A stretch of DNA of 64,000 nucleotides from Haloarchaeobius litoreus (GTDB lineage: Archaea; Halobacteriota; Halobacteria; Halobacteriales; Natrialbaceae): the NCBI RefSeq assembly GCF_024495425.1, contig NZ_JANHJR010000002.1:992001-1056000 (forward strand). The letters are read 5' to 3'. The translations under genes were made by a program, and so were the position numbers. The notes under the pieces were generated by a model. It had not been told where the DNA came from and searched no databases. It was given only the letters and a program-made list of their open reading frames with translations. How positions within the stretch are numbered: position 1 is the first letter of the stretch; every line of letters begins with the position of its first letter. Below are positions 7,824 through 17,098 of the stretch, one piece after another.

Positions 7824-9878
7824 ATGGCAGGAGAACTCGCATTCGAGCTCGCGCCCGCGATCGTGGCGCTCCCGTTCGCGTCGTTCCTCGTCGCGCTCGC
7901 CCTCGGCAACTACATGCCGAAGAAGGGGGCGTCGGCCGGTATCGCCGCGACGGGCGGTTCGCTGGTGCTCTCGCTGTTCGCGCTCGTGACTGTGTACGGC
8001 GGCGCAGCGCACCACCAGGACCTGTTCACGTGGTCCGGCGCCGAGGAGGTGCCGCTTCACTTCGGCATCCTCATCGACCCGCTGTCGGCGATGATGCTCG
8101 TCATCGTGTCGCTCATCGCCTTCCTCGTCCACGTGTTCAGTCTCGGCTACATGAACGACGAGGGCGAGACGGGACTGCCCCGCTACTACTCCGAACTGGG
8201 GCTGTTCACGTTCTCGATGCTCGCGTTCGTCATGGCGGACAACCTGCTGATGGCGTTCATGTTCTTCGAGCTGGTCGGGCTCTGCTCGTACCTGCTCATC
8301 GGCTTCTGGTTCCGTCAGGACGGCCCGCCGTCGGCGGCGAAGAAGGCGTTCCTGGTCACCCGCTTCGGTGACTACTTCTTCCTCATCGGCGTCGTCGGCA
8401 TCGTCGCGACGTTCGGGACGGCCCGCTTCGTCGGGACCGAGGGACAGGAGTCCTTCCCCGTCCTCGCCCAGCAGGCGCTCGACGGCACGGCCGGTGCCGC
8501 GACGACGTTCCTCGGGTTCGGTCCCCAGGCGTGGTTCGGTATCCTCGGCCTGCTCGTCCTCGGTGGCGTCGTCGGCAAGTCCGCGCAGTTCCCGCTGCAC
8601 ACGTGGCTGCCGGACGCGATGGAGGGCCCGACGCCCGTCTCCGCCCTCATCCACGCGGCGACGATGGTCGCGGCCGGCGTGTACCTCGTCGCCCGGATGT
8701 ACGGCTTCTACGCGCTGCTGCCCACCGTGCTCGCGGTCATCGCACTCACGGGCGGGTTCACCGCGCTCTTCGCGGCGACGATGGGCGTCGTCAAGCGGGA
8801 GATCAAGCAGGTGCTCGCGTACTCCACCATCTCCCAGTACGGGTACATGATGCTCGCGCTGGGCGGCGGTGGCTACGTCGCGGCGACCTTCCACCTGATG
8901 ACCCACGCCTTCTTCAAGGCGCTGCTGTTCCTCGGTGCGGGGTCGGTCATCATCGCGATGCACCACAACGAGGACATGTGGGACATGGGCGGCCTCAAGG
9001 ACAAGATGCCCGTGACCTACGCGACGTTCCTCGCCGGGTCGCTCGCACTCGCTGGCATCGTCCCGTTCGCGGGCTTCTGGTCCAAGGACGAGGCGCTCTA
9101 CGAGACGCTCGTCCACGGTCTCGGCACGAGCGGCATGGTCGGCAACATGTTCCTCGCCGCCTACGCCATGGGCCTGCTCGCGGTGCTGTTCACCGGTTTC
9201 TACACCTTCCGGATGGTGTTCCTCACCTTCCACGGCGAGCCGCGGTCCGACACGGCTCGTGACCCCCACGGGGTCCGCTGGAACGTGAAGGTCCCGCTCG
9301 TCGTCCTCGGCGTGCTGGCCACCGTGGCCGGCTTCGTCAACGCCGTCCCGCTCGGCATCGAGGAGCTGCACCACTTCCTCGACAAGGGCGAGGAGGCACA
9401 GAACGAGGCCATCCACCTGCTGTCGGCGCACCACTACACCGGCAGCGAGAACGGGCTGCTCCACGAGTACGCCCACATCACGGCGGCGGACTTCCCGGTG
9501 TTCATCGCGGCCGGTGCGTCGCTGGCGCTCGCCGTCATCGGCGTCGGCGTCGCGTTCATGCTCTACACGGGTGAACCCGCAGAGCACACCGACAAGCTCG
9601 GGCCGCTGAAGACGCTCTGGTACAACAACTACTACCAGGACGAGTACCAGGTCTGGCTGGCCTCGGGACTGACGCTGCCCCTCGCGAAGGTGGCCGACCG
9701 GTTCGACCAGGGCATCGTCGACGGCGTCGTCAACGGCGTCGGTCGCACGAGTCTCACCGGTGGCTCGTACGTAAAGCGGATCCAGACCGGTGTCGTCACC
9801 AACTACGCCGCGCTGCTCGCGCTGGGCCTCGTCGCCCTGCTGCTCATCGTCGGCGTCACAGGAGGGTGGTTCGCATGA
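7824..9878 (+). CDS. nuoL: Complex I subunit NuoL (antiporter-like)
   Basis: 684 residues from ATG 7824, chosen over a GTG nine bases earlier because GAGGTGG at 7812-7818 lies at ribosome binding site distance. Antiporter-like proton-translocating subunit. FFELVGLCSYLLIGFW carries the key TM5 Glu, HTWLPDAMEGPTPVSALIHA the TM7 signature, and KQVLAYSTISQYGYMMLA the TM8 Lys region. The long C-terminal part with the lateral helix and the final membrane segment is present. Confidence 0.95.
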   Translation: MAGELAFELAPAIVALPFASFLVALALGNYMPKKGASAGIAATGGSLVLSLFALVTVYGGAAHHQDLFTWSGAEEVPLHFGILIDPLSAMMLVIVSLIAFLVHVFSLGYMNDEGETGLPRYYSELGLFTFSMLAFVMADNLLMAFMFFELVGLCSYLLIGFWFRQDGPPSAAKKAFLVTRFGDYFFLIGVVGIVATFGTARFVGTEGQESFPVLAQQALDGTAGAATTFLGFGPQAWFGILGLLVLGGVVGKSAQFPLHTWLPDAMEGPTPVSALIHAATMVAAGVYLVARMYGFYALLPTVLAVIALTGGFTALFAATMGVVKREIKQVLAYSTISQYGYMMLALGGGGYVAATFHLMTHAFFKALLFLGAGSVIIAMHHNEDMWDMGGLKDKMPVTYATFLAGSLALAGIVPFAGFWSKDEALYETLVHGLGTSGMVGNMFLAAYAMGLLAVLFTGFYTFRMVFLTFHGEPRSDTARDPHGVRWNVKVPLVVLGVLATVAGFVNAVPLGIEELHHFLDKGEEAQNEAIHLLSAHHYTGSENGLLHEYAHITAADFPVFIAAGASLALAVIGVGVAFMLYTGEPAEHTDKLGPLKTLWYNNYYQDEYQVWLASGLTLPLAKVADRFDQGIVDGVVNGVGRTSLTGGSYVKRIQTGVVTNYAALLALGLVALLLIVGVTGGWFA

Positions 9879-11440
9879 TGAATGGAACGATAGAGGCGCT
9901 CATCGCAGTCACGCTGGTCGGATCGCTCGTCGTCATGGCTGGCTCCGACCGCTACGCGGCGAAGCTGGCGACGGCCTTCAGCCTGATTCCCCTCGTCGGG
10001 AGTCTGGGCATGTGGGCCACGTACGACGCAACAGGCAACGCGCTGCTCGGTGGCGACACCGCCTTCACGAGCCGGGAGACCTGGCTCGCGCTCGGTCCGC
10101 TGCCGGACATCGAGTGGTTCGTCGGCGTCGACGGCATCAGCATGCCGCTCGTCGTCCTGACGACCGTGCTCGTCACGCTCGCACTCGTGAGTGCGTGGAC
10201 GCCCATCGACGAACGGCAGTCGCAGTTCTACGGGCTCGTGCTGTTCCTCGAGGCCGGGCTGCTCGGCGTCTTCACGGCGCTCGACTTCTTCGTCTGGTTC
10301 GTGTTCTGGGAGGCCGTCCTCGTCCCGATGTACATCCTCATCGGTGTCTGGGGTGGCCCGCGCCGGAAGTACGCGGCCATCAAGATGTTCGTCTACACCA
10401 ACGTCGCCTCGCTGGTGATGTTCGTCGGCTACACCGCGCTCGTCTTCGGGCTCGGTGACGCCGTCTCGACGTTCGCGCTGCCGGAGACCGCACAGGCGCT
10501 CGTCGTCGACAACGTCCAGCCCGACGAGCTGGCGTTCGTCGGCGGCGAGACGCTGAAGGTCGCCGCGTTCGCGGCGCTCTTTGCAGGCTTCGCGGTGAAG
10601 GTCCCGGTCGTCCCGGTCCACACCTGGCTGCCGGACGCCCACGTCGAGGCACCGACGCCTGTGTCGGTGCTCCTGGCGGGTGTCCTGCTGAAGATGGGGA
10701 CCTACGCGCTGCTGCGGTTCAACTTCACGATGCTGCCGGACGTCGCACGTGCGAACATCCTCATCATCGCCGCGTTCGCCGTCGTCTCCATCATCTACGG
10801 CGCGATGCTCGCGCTGGCACAGACGGACCTCAAGCGCATCGTCGCGTACTCCTCCGTCTCCTCGATGGGCTACGTCATCCTCGGACTCGCCGCCTACACG
10901 CTGTACGGCGTCGGCGGCGCGACGTTCCAGATGATCTCCCACGGCCTCATCTCGGGGCTGATGTTCATGGCGGTCGGCGTCATCTACAACACGACCCACA
11001 CGCGCATGGTGACCGACATGTCCGGCATGGCGTCGAAGATGCCGTACACGGTCGGCATCTTCATCGCCGGCGCGTTCGGCTACATGGGCCTCCCGCTCAT
11101 GTCCGGCTTCGCCGCCGAGTTCTACGTGTTCCTCGGCGCGTTCCAGGCCGGCGCGTTCGACGTGCCGAACTACGACCTGCTGCCGGCGTTCACCGCGGTG
11201 GCGATGTTCGGCATCGTCATCGTCGCCGGCTATCTGCTGTTCGCGATGCAACGCACGCTGTTCGGCGAGTACCGCCTCGAGACCGACTACGAGGTCGGTC
11301 GCGCACCGCTGCACGACATCGCACCGCTCGCGGTGCTGCTCGTGCTGATCATCGCGCTCGGCTCGCAGCCGGACATCTTCTTCGAGATGATCCGTGAGGC
11401 GAGTGGGCCGGTCGCGGACCTCGTCGGGGGTGGTGCCTGA
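9875..11440 (+). CDS. nuoM: Complex I subunit NuoM (antiporter-like)
   Basis: 521 residues from ATG 9875 (an adjacent ATG at 9878 is equally possible), with GGAGG at 9861-9865 upstream. FFVWFVFWEAVLVPMYILIG carries the TM5 Glu; HTWLPDAHVEAPTPVSVLLA and KRIVAYSSVSSMGYVILGLA are the other antiporter-family signatures. Overlaps nuoL by 4 nt and nuoN by 1 nt. Confidence 0.95.
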   Translation: MMNGTIEALIAVTLVGSLVVMAGSDRYAAKLATAFSLIPLVGSLGMWATYDATGNALLGGDTAFTSRETWLALGPLPDIEWFVGVDGISMPLVVLTTVLVTLALVSAWTPIDERQSQFYGLVLFLEAGLLGVFTALDFFVWFVFWEAVLVPMYILIGVWGGPRRKYAAIKMFVYTNVASLVMFVGYTALVFGLGDAVSTFALPETAQALVVDNVQPDELAFVGGETLKVAAFAALFAGFAVKVPVVPVHTWLPDAHVEAPTPVSVLLAGVLLKMGTYALLRFNFTMLPDVARANILIIAAFAVVSIIYGAMLALAQTDLKRIVAYSSVSSMGYVILGLAAYTLYGVGGATFQMISHGLISGLMFMAVGVIYNTTHTRMVTDMSGMASKMPYTVGIFIAGAFGYMGLPLMSGFAAEFYVFLGAFQAGAFDVPNYDLLPAFTAVAMFGIVIVAGYLLFAMQRTLFGEYRLETDYEVGRAPLHDIAPLAVLLVLIIALGSQPDIFFEMIREASGPVADLVGGGA

Positions 11441-13116
11441 TGGCGGACACGACCTGGCTCACGCTGGCTCCGGCGTTCCTGCTCGGCCTGACCGGGCTGC
11501 TCGTGCTGTACGTCGACAGCATCGGTCGGTCGACGAAGGGCCCCATCGCCGCGCTGACGCTGGTCGGCTCGCTCGCGGTGGCGGGCGTCGCCATCGCGCT
11601 GCCCGACGCGCTCGGGCTCGGGCCCGCAGGCTGGTCGTTCGTCAGCTTCACGCTGCTCGCGATGTTCGGGATCGCGCTGTTCGTCGACCCGGCCACCGGC
11701 AACCGCCGCCTCATCGCGGGGCTGTCGACGGCGGGCGCGCTCGGCGCGCTCGGCGTCGCCGCCGCGTACCTGTTCACCTTCAGCGGTGAGGCCGTCCACC
11801 CGTTCGGCGACGCGCTCGTCGTCGACGGCATGAGCCTCCTGTTCGCGGTCATCGTCGCCAGCGTCACGGCGATGGTGACCCTCGCGAGCTACAACTACCT
11901 CGCAGAGCACAGCTACCAGGCGGAGTACTACGCGCTGGTGCTCCTGGCAGCGACTGGGATGACGCTGATGGCGTCGGCCAACTCGCTCGTCACCGTGTTC
12001 GTGGCGCTCGAGCTCGCGTCGCTGCCGTCGTACGCACTCGTCGCGTTCCTGAAGGAGAACAAGGGTAGCGTCGAGGCGGGGCTGAAGTACTTCCTCGTCG
12101 GCGCGCTGTCCAGCGCCATCTTCGCTTACGGTGTCAGTCTGGTGTACGCCGCGACCGGCTCGCTCCAGCTGACGGCGGTGCAAGAGGCCATCACCGGCGA
12201 CTTCACGGGCCTGCTCGGCATGGGCGTGGTGATGGTCGTCGGCGGTATCGCGTTCAAGACCGCCTCCGTCCCGTTCCACTTCTGGGCCCCGGAGGCGTAC
12301 GAGGGCGCACCCGCTCCCATCAGCGCGTTCCTCTCGTCGGCGTCGAAGGCCGCCGGCTTCGTCATCGCCTTCCGCGTGTTCACCGAGGCGTTCCTGCGCG
12401 TCGGCAGCGGCGAGTTCCTCGTGCTCGGTGCGGACTGGGTGCTCGTCTTCCAGATTCTCGCGGTCGTCACGATGACGCTCGGCAACCTCGCCGCCGTCAC
12501 ACAGGACAAGGTCAAGCGGATGCTCGCGTACTCCTCCGTGGGGCACGCGGGCTACGTCCTGATGTCGCTGGCGGCGCTCTCGGGTGGCGGCGCGTCCGCC
12601 ACCGCGAAGATCGAGGCCGGCCAGTTCGTGCTCGCCGGCGGGATGATGCACCTGTTCGTCTACGGGTTCATGAACACCGGGGCGTTCCTGTTCATCGCGC
12701 TGGCGGAGTACTGGGACGTCGGCCGCACCTTCGAGGACTTCACCGGCCTCGGCCGGCAGGCACCCGTCGCCTCCGTCGCGATGACGGTGTTCATGTTCTC
12801 GCTGGCCGGGCTGCCGCCGTTCGGTGGCTTCCTGAGCAAGTACCTGCTGTTCGGTGCGGCCGTCAACAGCGGGTTCGTCTGGCTGGCCGCCGTCGCCATC
12901 GTCAACAGCGCCGTGAGCCTCTACTACTACTCGAAGCTCGTCAAGGCGCTCTGGTTCGACGAGCGGCCGGCGGACAAGAAGCCGCTCGAGATCTCGAGTC
13001 GCCCGGTCGGGCTGTACGCGGCCGTCATCTTCGCTGCGGTCGTCACGACCGCGATGTACGGCGTGTTCGGTCCGGTCTCGGACGCGGCCGTCGAGGCCGC
13101 CGCGGCCCTGCTGTAG
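11440..13116 (+). CDS. nuoN: Complex I subunit NuoN (antiporter-like)
   Basis: 558 residues and about 14 hydrophobic helices; last gene of the operon. VFVALELASLPSYALVAF carries the conserved TM5 Glu, PFHFWAPEAYEGAPAPISAF replaces the HTWLPDA motif as is typical of NuoN, and KRMLAYSSVGHAGYVLMS follows. No gene for NuoE, NuoF or NuoG precedes or follows, so the electron donor is probably ferredoxin or F420H2-like rather than NADH, as inferred for other haloarchaea. Confidence 0.95.
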   Translation: MADTTWLTLAPAFLLGLTGLLVLYVDSIGRSTKGPIAALTLVGSLAVAGVAIALPDALGLGPAGWSFVSFTLLAMFGIALFVDPATGNRRLIAGLSTAGALGALGVAAAYLFTFSGEAVHPFGDALVVDGMSLLFAVIVASVTAMVTLASYNYLAEHSYQAEYYALVLLAATGMTLMASANSLVTVFVALELASLPSYALVAFLKENKGSVEAGLKYFLVGALSSAIFAYGVSLVYAATGSLQLTAVQEAITGDFTGLLGMGVVMVVGGIAFKTASVPFHFWAPEAYEGAPAPISAFLSSASKAAGFVIAFRVFTEAFLRVGSGEFLVLGADWVLVFQILAVVTMTLGNLAAVTQDKVKRMLAYSSVGHAGYVLMSLAALSGGGASATAKIEAGQFVLAGGMMHLFVYGFMNTGAFLFIALAEYWDVGRTFEDFTGLGRQAPVASVAMTVFMFSLAGLPPFGGFLSKYLLFGAAVNSGFVWLAAVAIVNSAVSLYYYSKLVKALWFDERPADKKPLEISSRPVGLYAAVIFAAVVTTAMYGVFGPVSDAAVEAAAALL

Positions 13117-13176
13117 GCCGGCCGACTCCTCTTTCGTGTCGATACGTTTTAGCCCGCGGAGTGGAACCACCGCAGT

Positions 13177-14646
13177 ATGGTAACCCGGCTCTTCCTCGGT
13201 TGCGGGGCCGTCGGCCAGCGGTTGCTGGAGGCCACCGAGGGCTGGACCGGGACGGAGCGGGTCGTCTGCGAGGCCGAGAGTCGCGTCACCACGCTCCGCG
13301 AGGAGGGTGTCGACGCGACGGTCGGCGACCCGAGCGACCCCGAGACGCTGGCCGCGCTGGACGACGCGGGCGTTGTCGTGGTCGCGAGCGACGACGCTCG
13401 ACAGAACCAGCGCGTCGCCGTCGCCGCACGGCGGCGCTTCCCCGGTGCCTTTCTGCTGGCGTACGCGGGCCCCGAGGGTGATGCCGAGGCACTCCGGTCG
13501 GTCGCCGACCGCGTCGTGGACCCGACCGATGCTGTGGCGACCCGGGCGGTCGACCGGGTCTCGGGCGAGGCGGCCGAGGACTCTCTCCGGCTCCGGCAGG
13601 TGCTCGCGGAGATCGACGGCACGCTCGCGGTCGTGATGCACGACAACCCGGACCCGGACGCGATCGCGAGCGGCGTCGCCATGTGTCGGCTGGCCGAGGC
13701 CACGGGCACCGACGCGGAGGCGTGCTACTACGGAGAGATCTCCCATCAGGAGAACCGCGCGATGGTGAACCTGCTCGACCTGGACCTGCGGACGCTCGGC
13801 CCCGATGACGACATCGGGGAGTTCGGCGGTTTCGCGTTGGTCGACCACGCACGTCCCAGCGTCAACGACCAGCTGCCCGAGGAGCTCCACGTCGACATCG
13901 TCATCGACCACCACCCGCCACGCGGGCCGGTCCAGGGCCGCTATCAGGACCTCAGGACGGACGTGGGTTCGACAAGTACGCTGCTGACAGATCACTTCAG
14001 TCGGCTGGGCGTCCCGCTCGACGAGTCCACCGCGACCGCGCTCCTGTACGGCATCCAGGTCGACACGAACGAGTTCAGACGGGAGGCCTCGCGGCTGGAC
14101 TTCGAGGCCGCGGCCCGGCTGCTCCCGTTCGTGGACGAGGCGGTGCTCGACCGCATCGAGTCGCCGAGCGTCGACGGTGAGACCCTGGATACGCTGGCCC
14201 GGGCGATCGAGAACCGCGAGGTGCGTGGTTCGGTGCTCGTCACCGGCGTCGGCTCCATCTCAGACCGGGACGCGCTCCCCCAGGCTGCGGACAAGCTGTT
14301 GACGATGGACGGCATCACCTGCACGCTGGTGTACGGCTTCATCGACGACACGACCTACGTCTCGTCACGTGCCCGCGGGACCGACGTGGACCTCGGGGAG
14401 ACGCTCCGGGCCGCGTTCGACCAGATCGGCAGCGCGGGCGGGCACGCCGACATGGCCGGCGCGCAGATTCCAGTGACACAGGCCTTCGGCGAGTTCGACG
14501 GCGACGACGAACGCGACGAGGCCATCCGCGACGTCATCACCGACCGCTTCTTCGACGCGTGGTACGAACGGCCGCGGGACAGCCCCCTCGTGACCGAGCC
14601 GAAGCCGGGTGGCATCCCGCTGGAGCCGGACGACGGCGGCGATTGA
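13177..14646 (+). CDS. TrkA-N/DHH-DHHA1 phosphoesterase
   Basis: 489 residues, two parts. Residues 1-115 form a Rossmann TrkA-N-like domain with LFLGCGAVGQRLLEA and a strand-helix pattern ending VVVVASDD. Residues about 150-470 form a DHH family phosphoesterase: MHDNPDPDAIASG (motif I), VDHARPS (II), VIDHHPPRG (the DHH motif), GSTSTLL and VDTNEF (IV), then the DHHA1 substrate-binding glycine motif GSAGGHADMAGAQI. All metal ligands appear intact. Such enzymes hydrolyse short oligonucleotides, pAp or cyclic dinucleotides; which one applies here cannot be read from sequence. The TrkA-N part could sense a nucleotide ligand. Stands alone; the neighbour is convergent. Confidence 0.88.
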   Translation: MVTRLFLGCGAVGQRLLEATEGWTGTERVVCEAESRVTTLREEGVDATVGDPSDPETLAALDDAGVVVVASDDARQNQRVAVAARRRFPGAFLLAYAGPEGDAEALRSVADRVVDPTDAVATRAVDRVSGEAAEDSLRLRQVLAEIDGTLAVVMHDNPDPDAIASGVAMCRLAEATGTDAEACYYGEISHQENRAMVNLLDLDLRTLGPDDDIGEFGGFALVDHARPSVNDQLPEELHVDIVIDHHPPRGPVQGRYQDLRTDVGSTSTLLTDHFSRLGVPLDESTATALLYGIQVDTNEFRREASRLDFEAAARLLPFVDEAVLDRIESPSVDGETLDTLARAIENREVRGSVLVTGVGSISDRDALPQAADKLLTMDGITCTLVYGFIDDTTYVSSRARGTDVDLGETLRAAFDQIGSAGGHADMAGAQIPVTQAFGEFDGDDERDEAIRDVITDRFFDAWYERPRDSPLVTEPKPGGIPLEPDDGGD

Positions 14647-14649
14647 CCG

Positions 14650-16194
14650 TCACGCGGTCGGCTCGTACCGGCGGAGCCCCTCGCCGAGCAGGAACAGCGT
14701 GACCGCGGGGACGGCCAGGACGCCGAGCCAGCTCCAGAGCCGTGACTCCAGGGTGACGTCGGTCGTGTTCAGCCAGAGGTCGCCGAGTCCGTACCCGAGG
14801 AAGCTCAGCTCGGTGACGGTGAAGACGACGAGTGCCGCTCCGCTGATCGCCACCCCTGTCGCCGCCAGTACGGCGGTCTCGCCCCGCCCCTCAGTCGCCT
14901 CGCGTTCGAACCGTCGGGCGACGATGGGGGCCACGGCCAGGCCGCCGACACCACCGAACAGGAGCTGTGTCACCAGGCGGTCGGGCGACTCCAGGTAGAT
15001 GAGCCAGGCGACGAAGAACACCGCGAAGGGGAGGTTCGCGACGGGGTCGAGCACCCGATTCAGGTGGCGAGGGAGCGACGTCCCTGTTGCGAGCAGGCCG
15101 AGTCCGACGCCGACGGCCGCCGCGACCAGGAACACGATGACGGCGGTGAGCGTGACGGCGGCGAGGGCGTCGAACAGCTGGTACGGTTGGACCGTCTGCT
15201 TGTTCGCCCATCGGTCCGGGCGGCTAGTGAGCTGTGACCCGACGAGGCCCACCACGGAGAGCAGGCCGAACAGCCCGAGGGCCGCCTGCGTGACTCGGCT
15301 GTGGCGGACCGCGGAGAGGAGTGGTGGCAGTACCGAGGTGGTGCCACCGTCTGCAGCGACGCTCCGTGTGGGGGTGGACGACGTGCTCTCCGGAAGGATG
15401 ACCGCGAGGAGGACGTCTCTCACGAACGCACAGAACAACACCGGCGCGACCAACACGGAGGAGAGCAGCGTAAAGAGCGGGAAGTCACCCTGGACGAGCG
15501 CCTGGAACCAGAGGTAGAAGACGCCGTTCACCGCGAAGACGGTCTCGACCACCACGAGTGCACCGGGAATCCAGACGACGTACAGCCATCCGTCGAGCAG
15601 GACGTCGCGGACCATCGTCCTGACATCGGTTACGTCGTAGCGGCTCACGATGCGTGTGAGTCCGAGGCCCAGCGGAATCGCCAGTGTCGCACCCGGCACG
15701 AGCATCTCGGCGTACGTCCGAGGCATGATGTGGCTGCCAGGGTGTTTCGCGAAGTCGAGCGCGAAGAGACACCAGATGAACGTCGGGATGCCACCGAGGA
15801 GACTGAAGCCGGCCACGGCCCGTCGGCCCACGTCCACCTGTGACAGCACGACGAGCGGAACGGCGATCAGGAGGGCGAGCACCAGCGCGACGACCACGAG
15901 TTTCATCGTCCGCCCGGCGGACTGGCCGACGAGTTCCCATCCAGGCGCTCCCTGTTGGATCACCCAGGACTGACGGCCGTCGAGTGTGAGCGTCCGCACG
16001 AACGTCCCCCAGTACCCGGGTATCTGTGGCCCGACGCGGTCGTACATCGCGGGCGTGGAGTTCGGCCCGAGTATCGCGGCTGTCGCCCGGTCTCCCGAGA
16101 ACAGCGCCATCGTCGCGGAGAACACGACCCACGACCACAGCGTGGTGACGAACGCGACACCGACCCCGACGATTCTATCGTCTATATCAGACAT
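14650..16194 (-). CDS. Single-chain dipeptide-type ABC permease (DppB-DppC fusion, divergent)
   Basis: 514 residues, about 11-12 hydrophobic segments. The N-terminal half follows the DppB layout: an extracytoplasmic region with GYWGTFVRTLTLDG, then TMKLVVVALVLALLIAVPLV, VPGATLAIPLGLGLTRIVSR, and VVETVFAVNGVFYLWFQAL. The C-terminal half follows DppC: a first helix, AAVTLTAVIVFLVAAAVGVG, a loop with ARRFE, then TELSFLGYGLGDLW and a terminal VPAVTLFLLGEGLRRYEP. The two are normally separate proteins. No ATPase, binding protein or duplicate permease is adjacent. The EAA loops are poorly conserved, so transport activity is uncertain. The start at 16194 rather than 16218 is chosen because the TATA element predicts a leaderless ATG there. 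Confidence 0.7.
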   Translation of the reverse strand: MSDIDDRIVGVGVAFVTTLWSWVVFSATMALFSGDRATAAILGPNSTPAMYDRVGPQIPGYWGTFVRTLTLDGRQSWVIQQGAPGWELVGQSAGRTMKLVVVALVLALLIAVPLVVLSQVDVGRRAVAGFSLLGGIPTFIWCLFALDFAKHPGSHIMPRTYAEMLVPGATLAIPLGLGLTRIVSRYDVTDVRTMVRDVLLDGWLYVVWIPGALVVVETVFAVNGVFYLWFQALVQGDFPLFTLLSSVLVAPVLFCAFVRDVLLAVILPESTSSTPTRSVAADGGTTSVLPPLLSAVRHSRVTQAALGLFGLLSVVGLVGSQLTSRPDRWANKQTVQPYQLFDALAAVTLTAVIVFLVAAAVGVGLGLLATGTSLPRHLNRVLDPVANLPFAVFFVAWLIYLESPDRLVTQLLFGGVGGLAVAPIVARRFEREATEGRGETAVLAATGVAISGAALVVFTVTELSFLGYGLGDLWLNTTDVTLESRLWSWLGVLAVPAVTLFLLGEGLRRYEPTA

Positions 16195-16215
16195 GAACTT
16201 ACGCAATGCAATGTG

Positions 16216-16225
16216 CAATATAATT
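16216..16225 (-). promoter_or_regulatory. TATA element of the fused permease gene
   Basis: On the minus strand this reads AATTATATTG, centred about 27 nt before the ATG at 16194. Confidence 0.6.
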
Positions 16226-16296
16226 GTTGTGGAAGGGTGACGTGAACGCCGTCGCGAGGACGCAGGTTTTTGCCCACGGAACGGTTACCGGGTGCT

Positions 16297-17097
16297 ATGG
16301 ACGAGGAGTCGAGTGAGCACGGGAAACCCCGGGTCAGGGACTACATGACCCAGGACGTGGTGACGGTGTCGCCTGACGCGACGGTACGGGAGATCGCCGA
16401 GCGGATCGACGAGAGCAACGAGCACAGCGGGTTCCCCGTCTGTGAACGTCGTCGAGTCGAGGGGTTCGTGAGCGCCCGCGACCTGCTGCTTGCCGGCGAC
16501 GACGAACCGATCTTCAAGGTGATGACGACGGACCTCATCGTCGCCCACCCGGAGATGAAGGTGACCGACGCCGCCCGGGTCATCCTCCGGTCGGGCATCC
16601 AGAAGCTACCAGTGGTCGACGACGCGGGCAACCTCGTCGGTATCATCTCGAACGCGGACGTCATCCGCAGCCAGATCGAGCGCGCGACGCCGGAGAAGGT
16701 CGGGAAGCTGCGACGCACGCTGGAGAACATCCACGGCGTGACGCTGGACCAGAAGCACAGCCGGGTCGAACTCGACCGGCTCATCCCCACCCAGAAGAAG
16801 GTGTACGCCGACGAGCTGGAGGGACGCCGCTACGAGCTGGAGCGCGGGCTGGCAGAGCCGCTGGTGGTCATCGACAACGACGGCACGCTGCTGCTCGCGG
16901 ACGGCCACCACCGCGTCATGGCGGCGGAGCGCCTCGACATGACCGAGATGGACGCCTACGTCATCGTCGTGGCGGAGGCGCTGGAGCTGGGCATGGCCGA
17001 GACGGCGCGCAAGGAGGGGTTGGAGTCGCTGGCAGACGTGCAGGTCGTGGACTACGCGCGACACCCGCTGGTCGAGACGACGAAACGGCTCCAGTGA
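16297..17097 (+). CDS. CBS-pair protein with ParB-like domain
   Basis: 266 residues from a leaderless ATG at 16297 (GGTTTTTGCC at 16265-16274 is a possible TATA). Residues about 10-125 are a tandem CBS pair (VRDYMTQDVVTVSPDATVRE ... VMTTDLIVAHPEMKVTDAA ... LVGIISNADVIRS), a module that usually binds adenosine nucleotides. Residues about 150-235 look like the ParB/sulfiredoxin nuclease fold: LVVIDNDGTLLLADGHHR with the conserved G-H-H-R box. The same fold occurs in archaeal free-serine kinase SerK and in SbnI, so kinase activity is an alternative to a DNA-related role. No DNA-binding HTH follows the ParB-like domain. The stop is 1 nt from that of the convergent regulator gene. Confidence 0.82.
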   Translation: MDEESSEHGKPRVRDYMTQDVVTVSPDATVREIAERIDESNEHSGFPVCERRRVEGFVSARDLLLAGDDEPIFKVMTTDLIVAHPEMKVTDAARVILRSGIQKLPVVDDAGNLVGIISNADVIRSQIERATPEKVGKLRRTLENIHGVTLDQKHSRVELDRLIPTQKKVYADELEGRRYELERGLAEPLVVIDNDGTLLLADGHHRVMAAERLDMTEMDAYVIVVAEALELGMAETARKEGLESLADVQVVDYARHPLVETTKRLQ

Positions 17098-17098
17098 G

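Noticed and set aside
11287..13995. 902-codon minus-strand frame opposite nuoN and the DHH gene
   Set aside because: Spans three sense genes and is R/E/D-rich antisense sequence with no fold signal.
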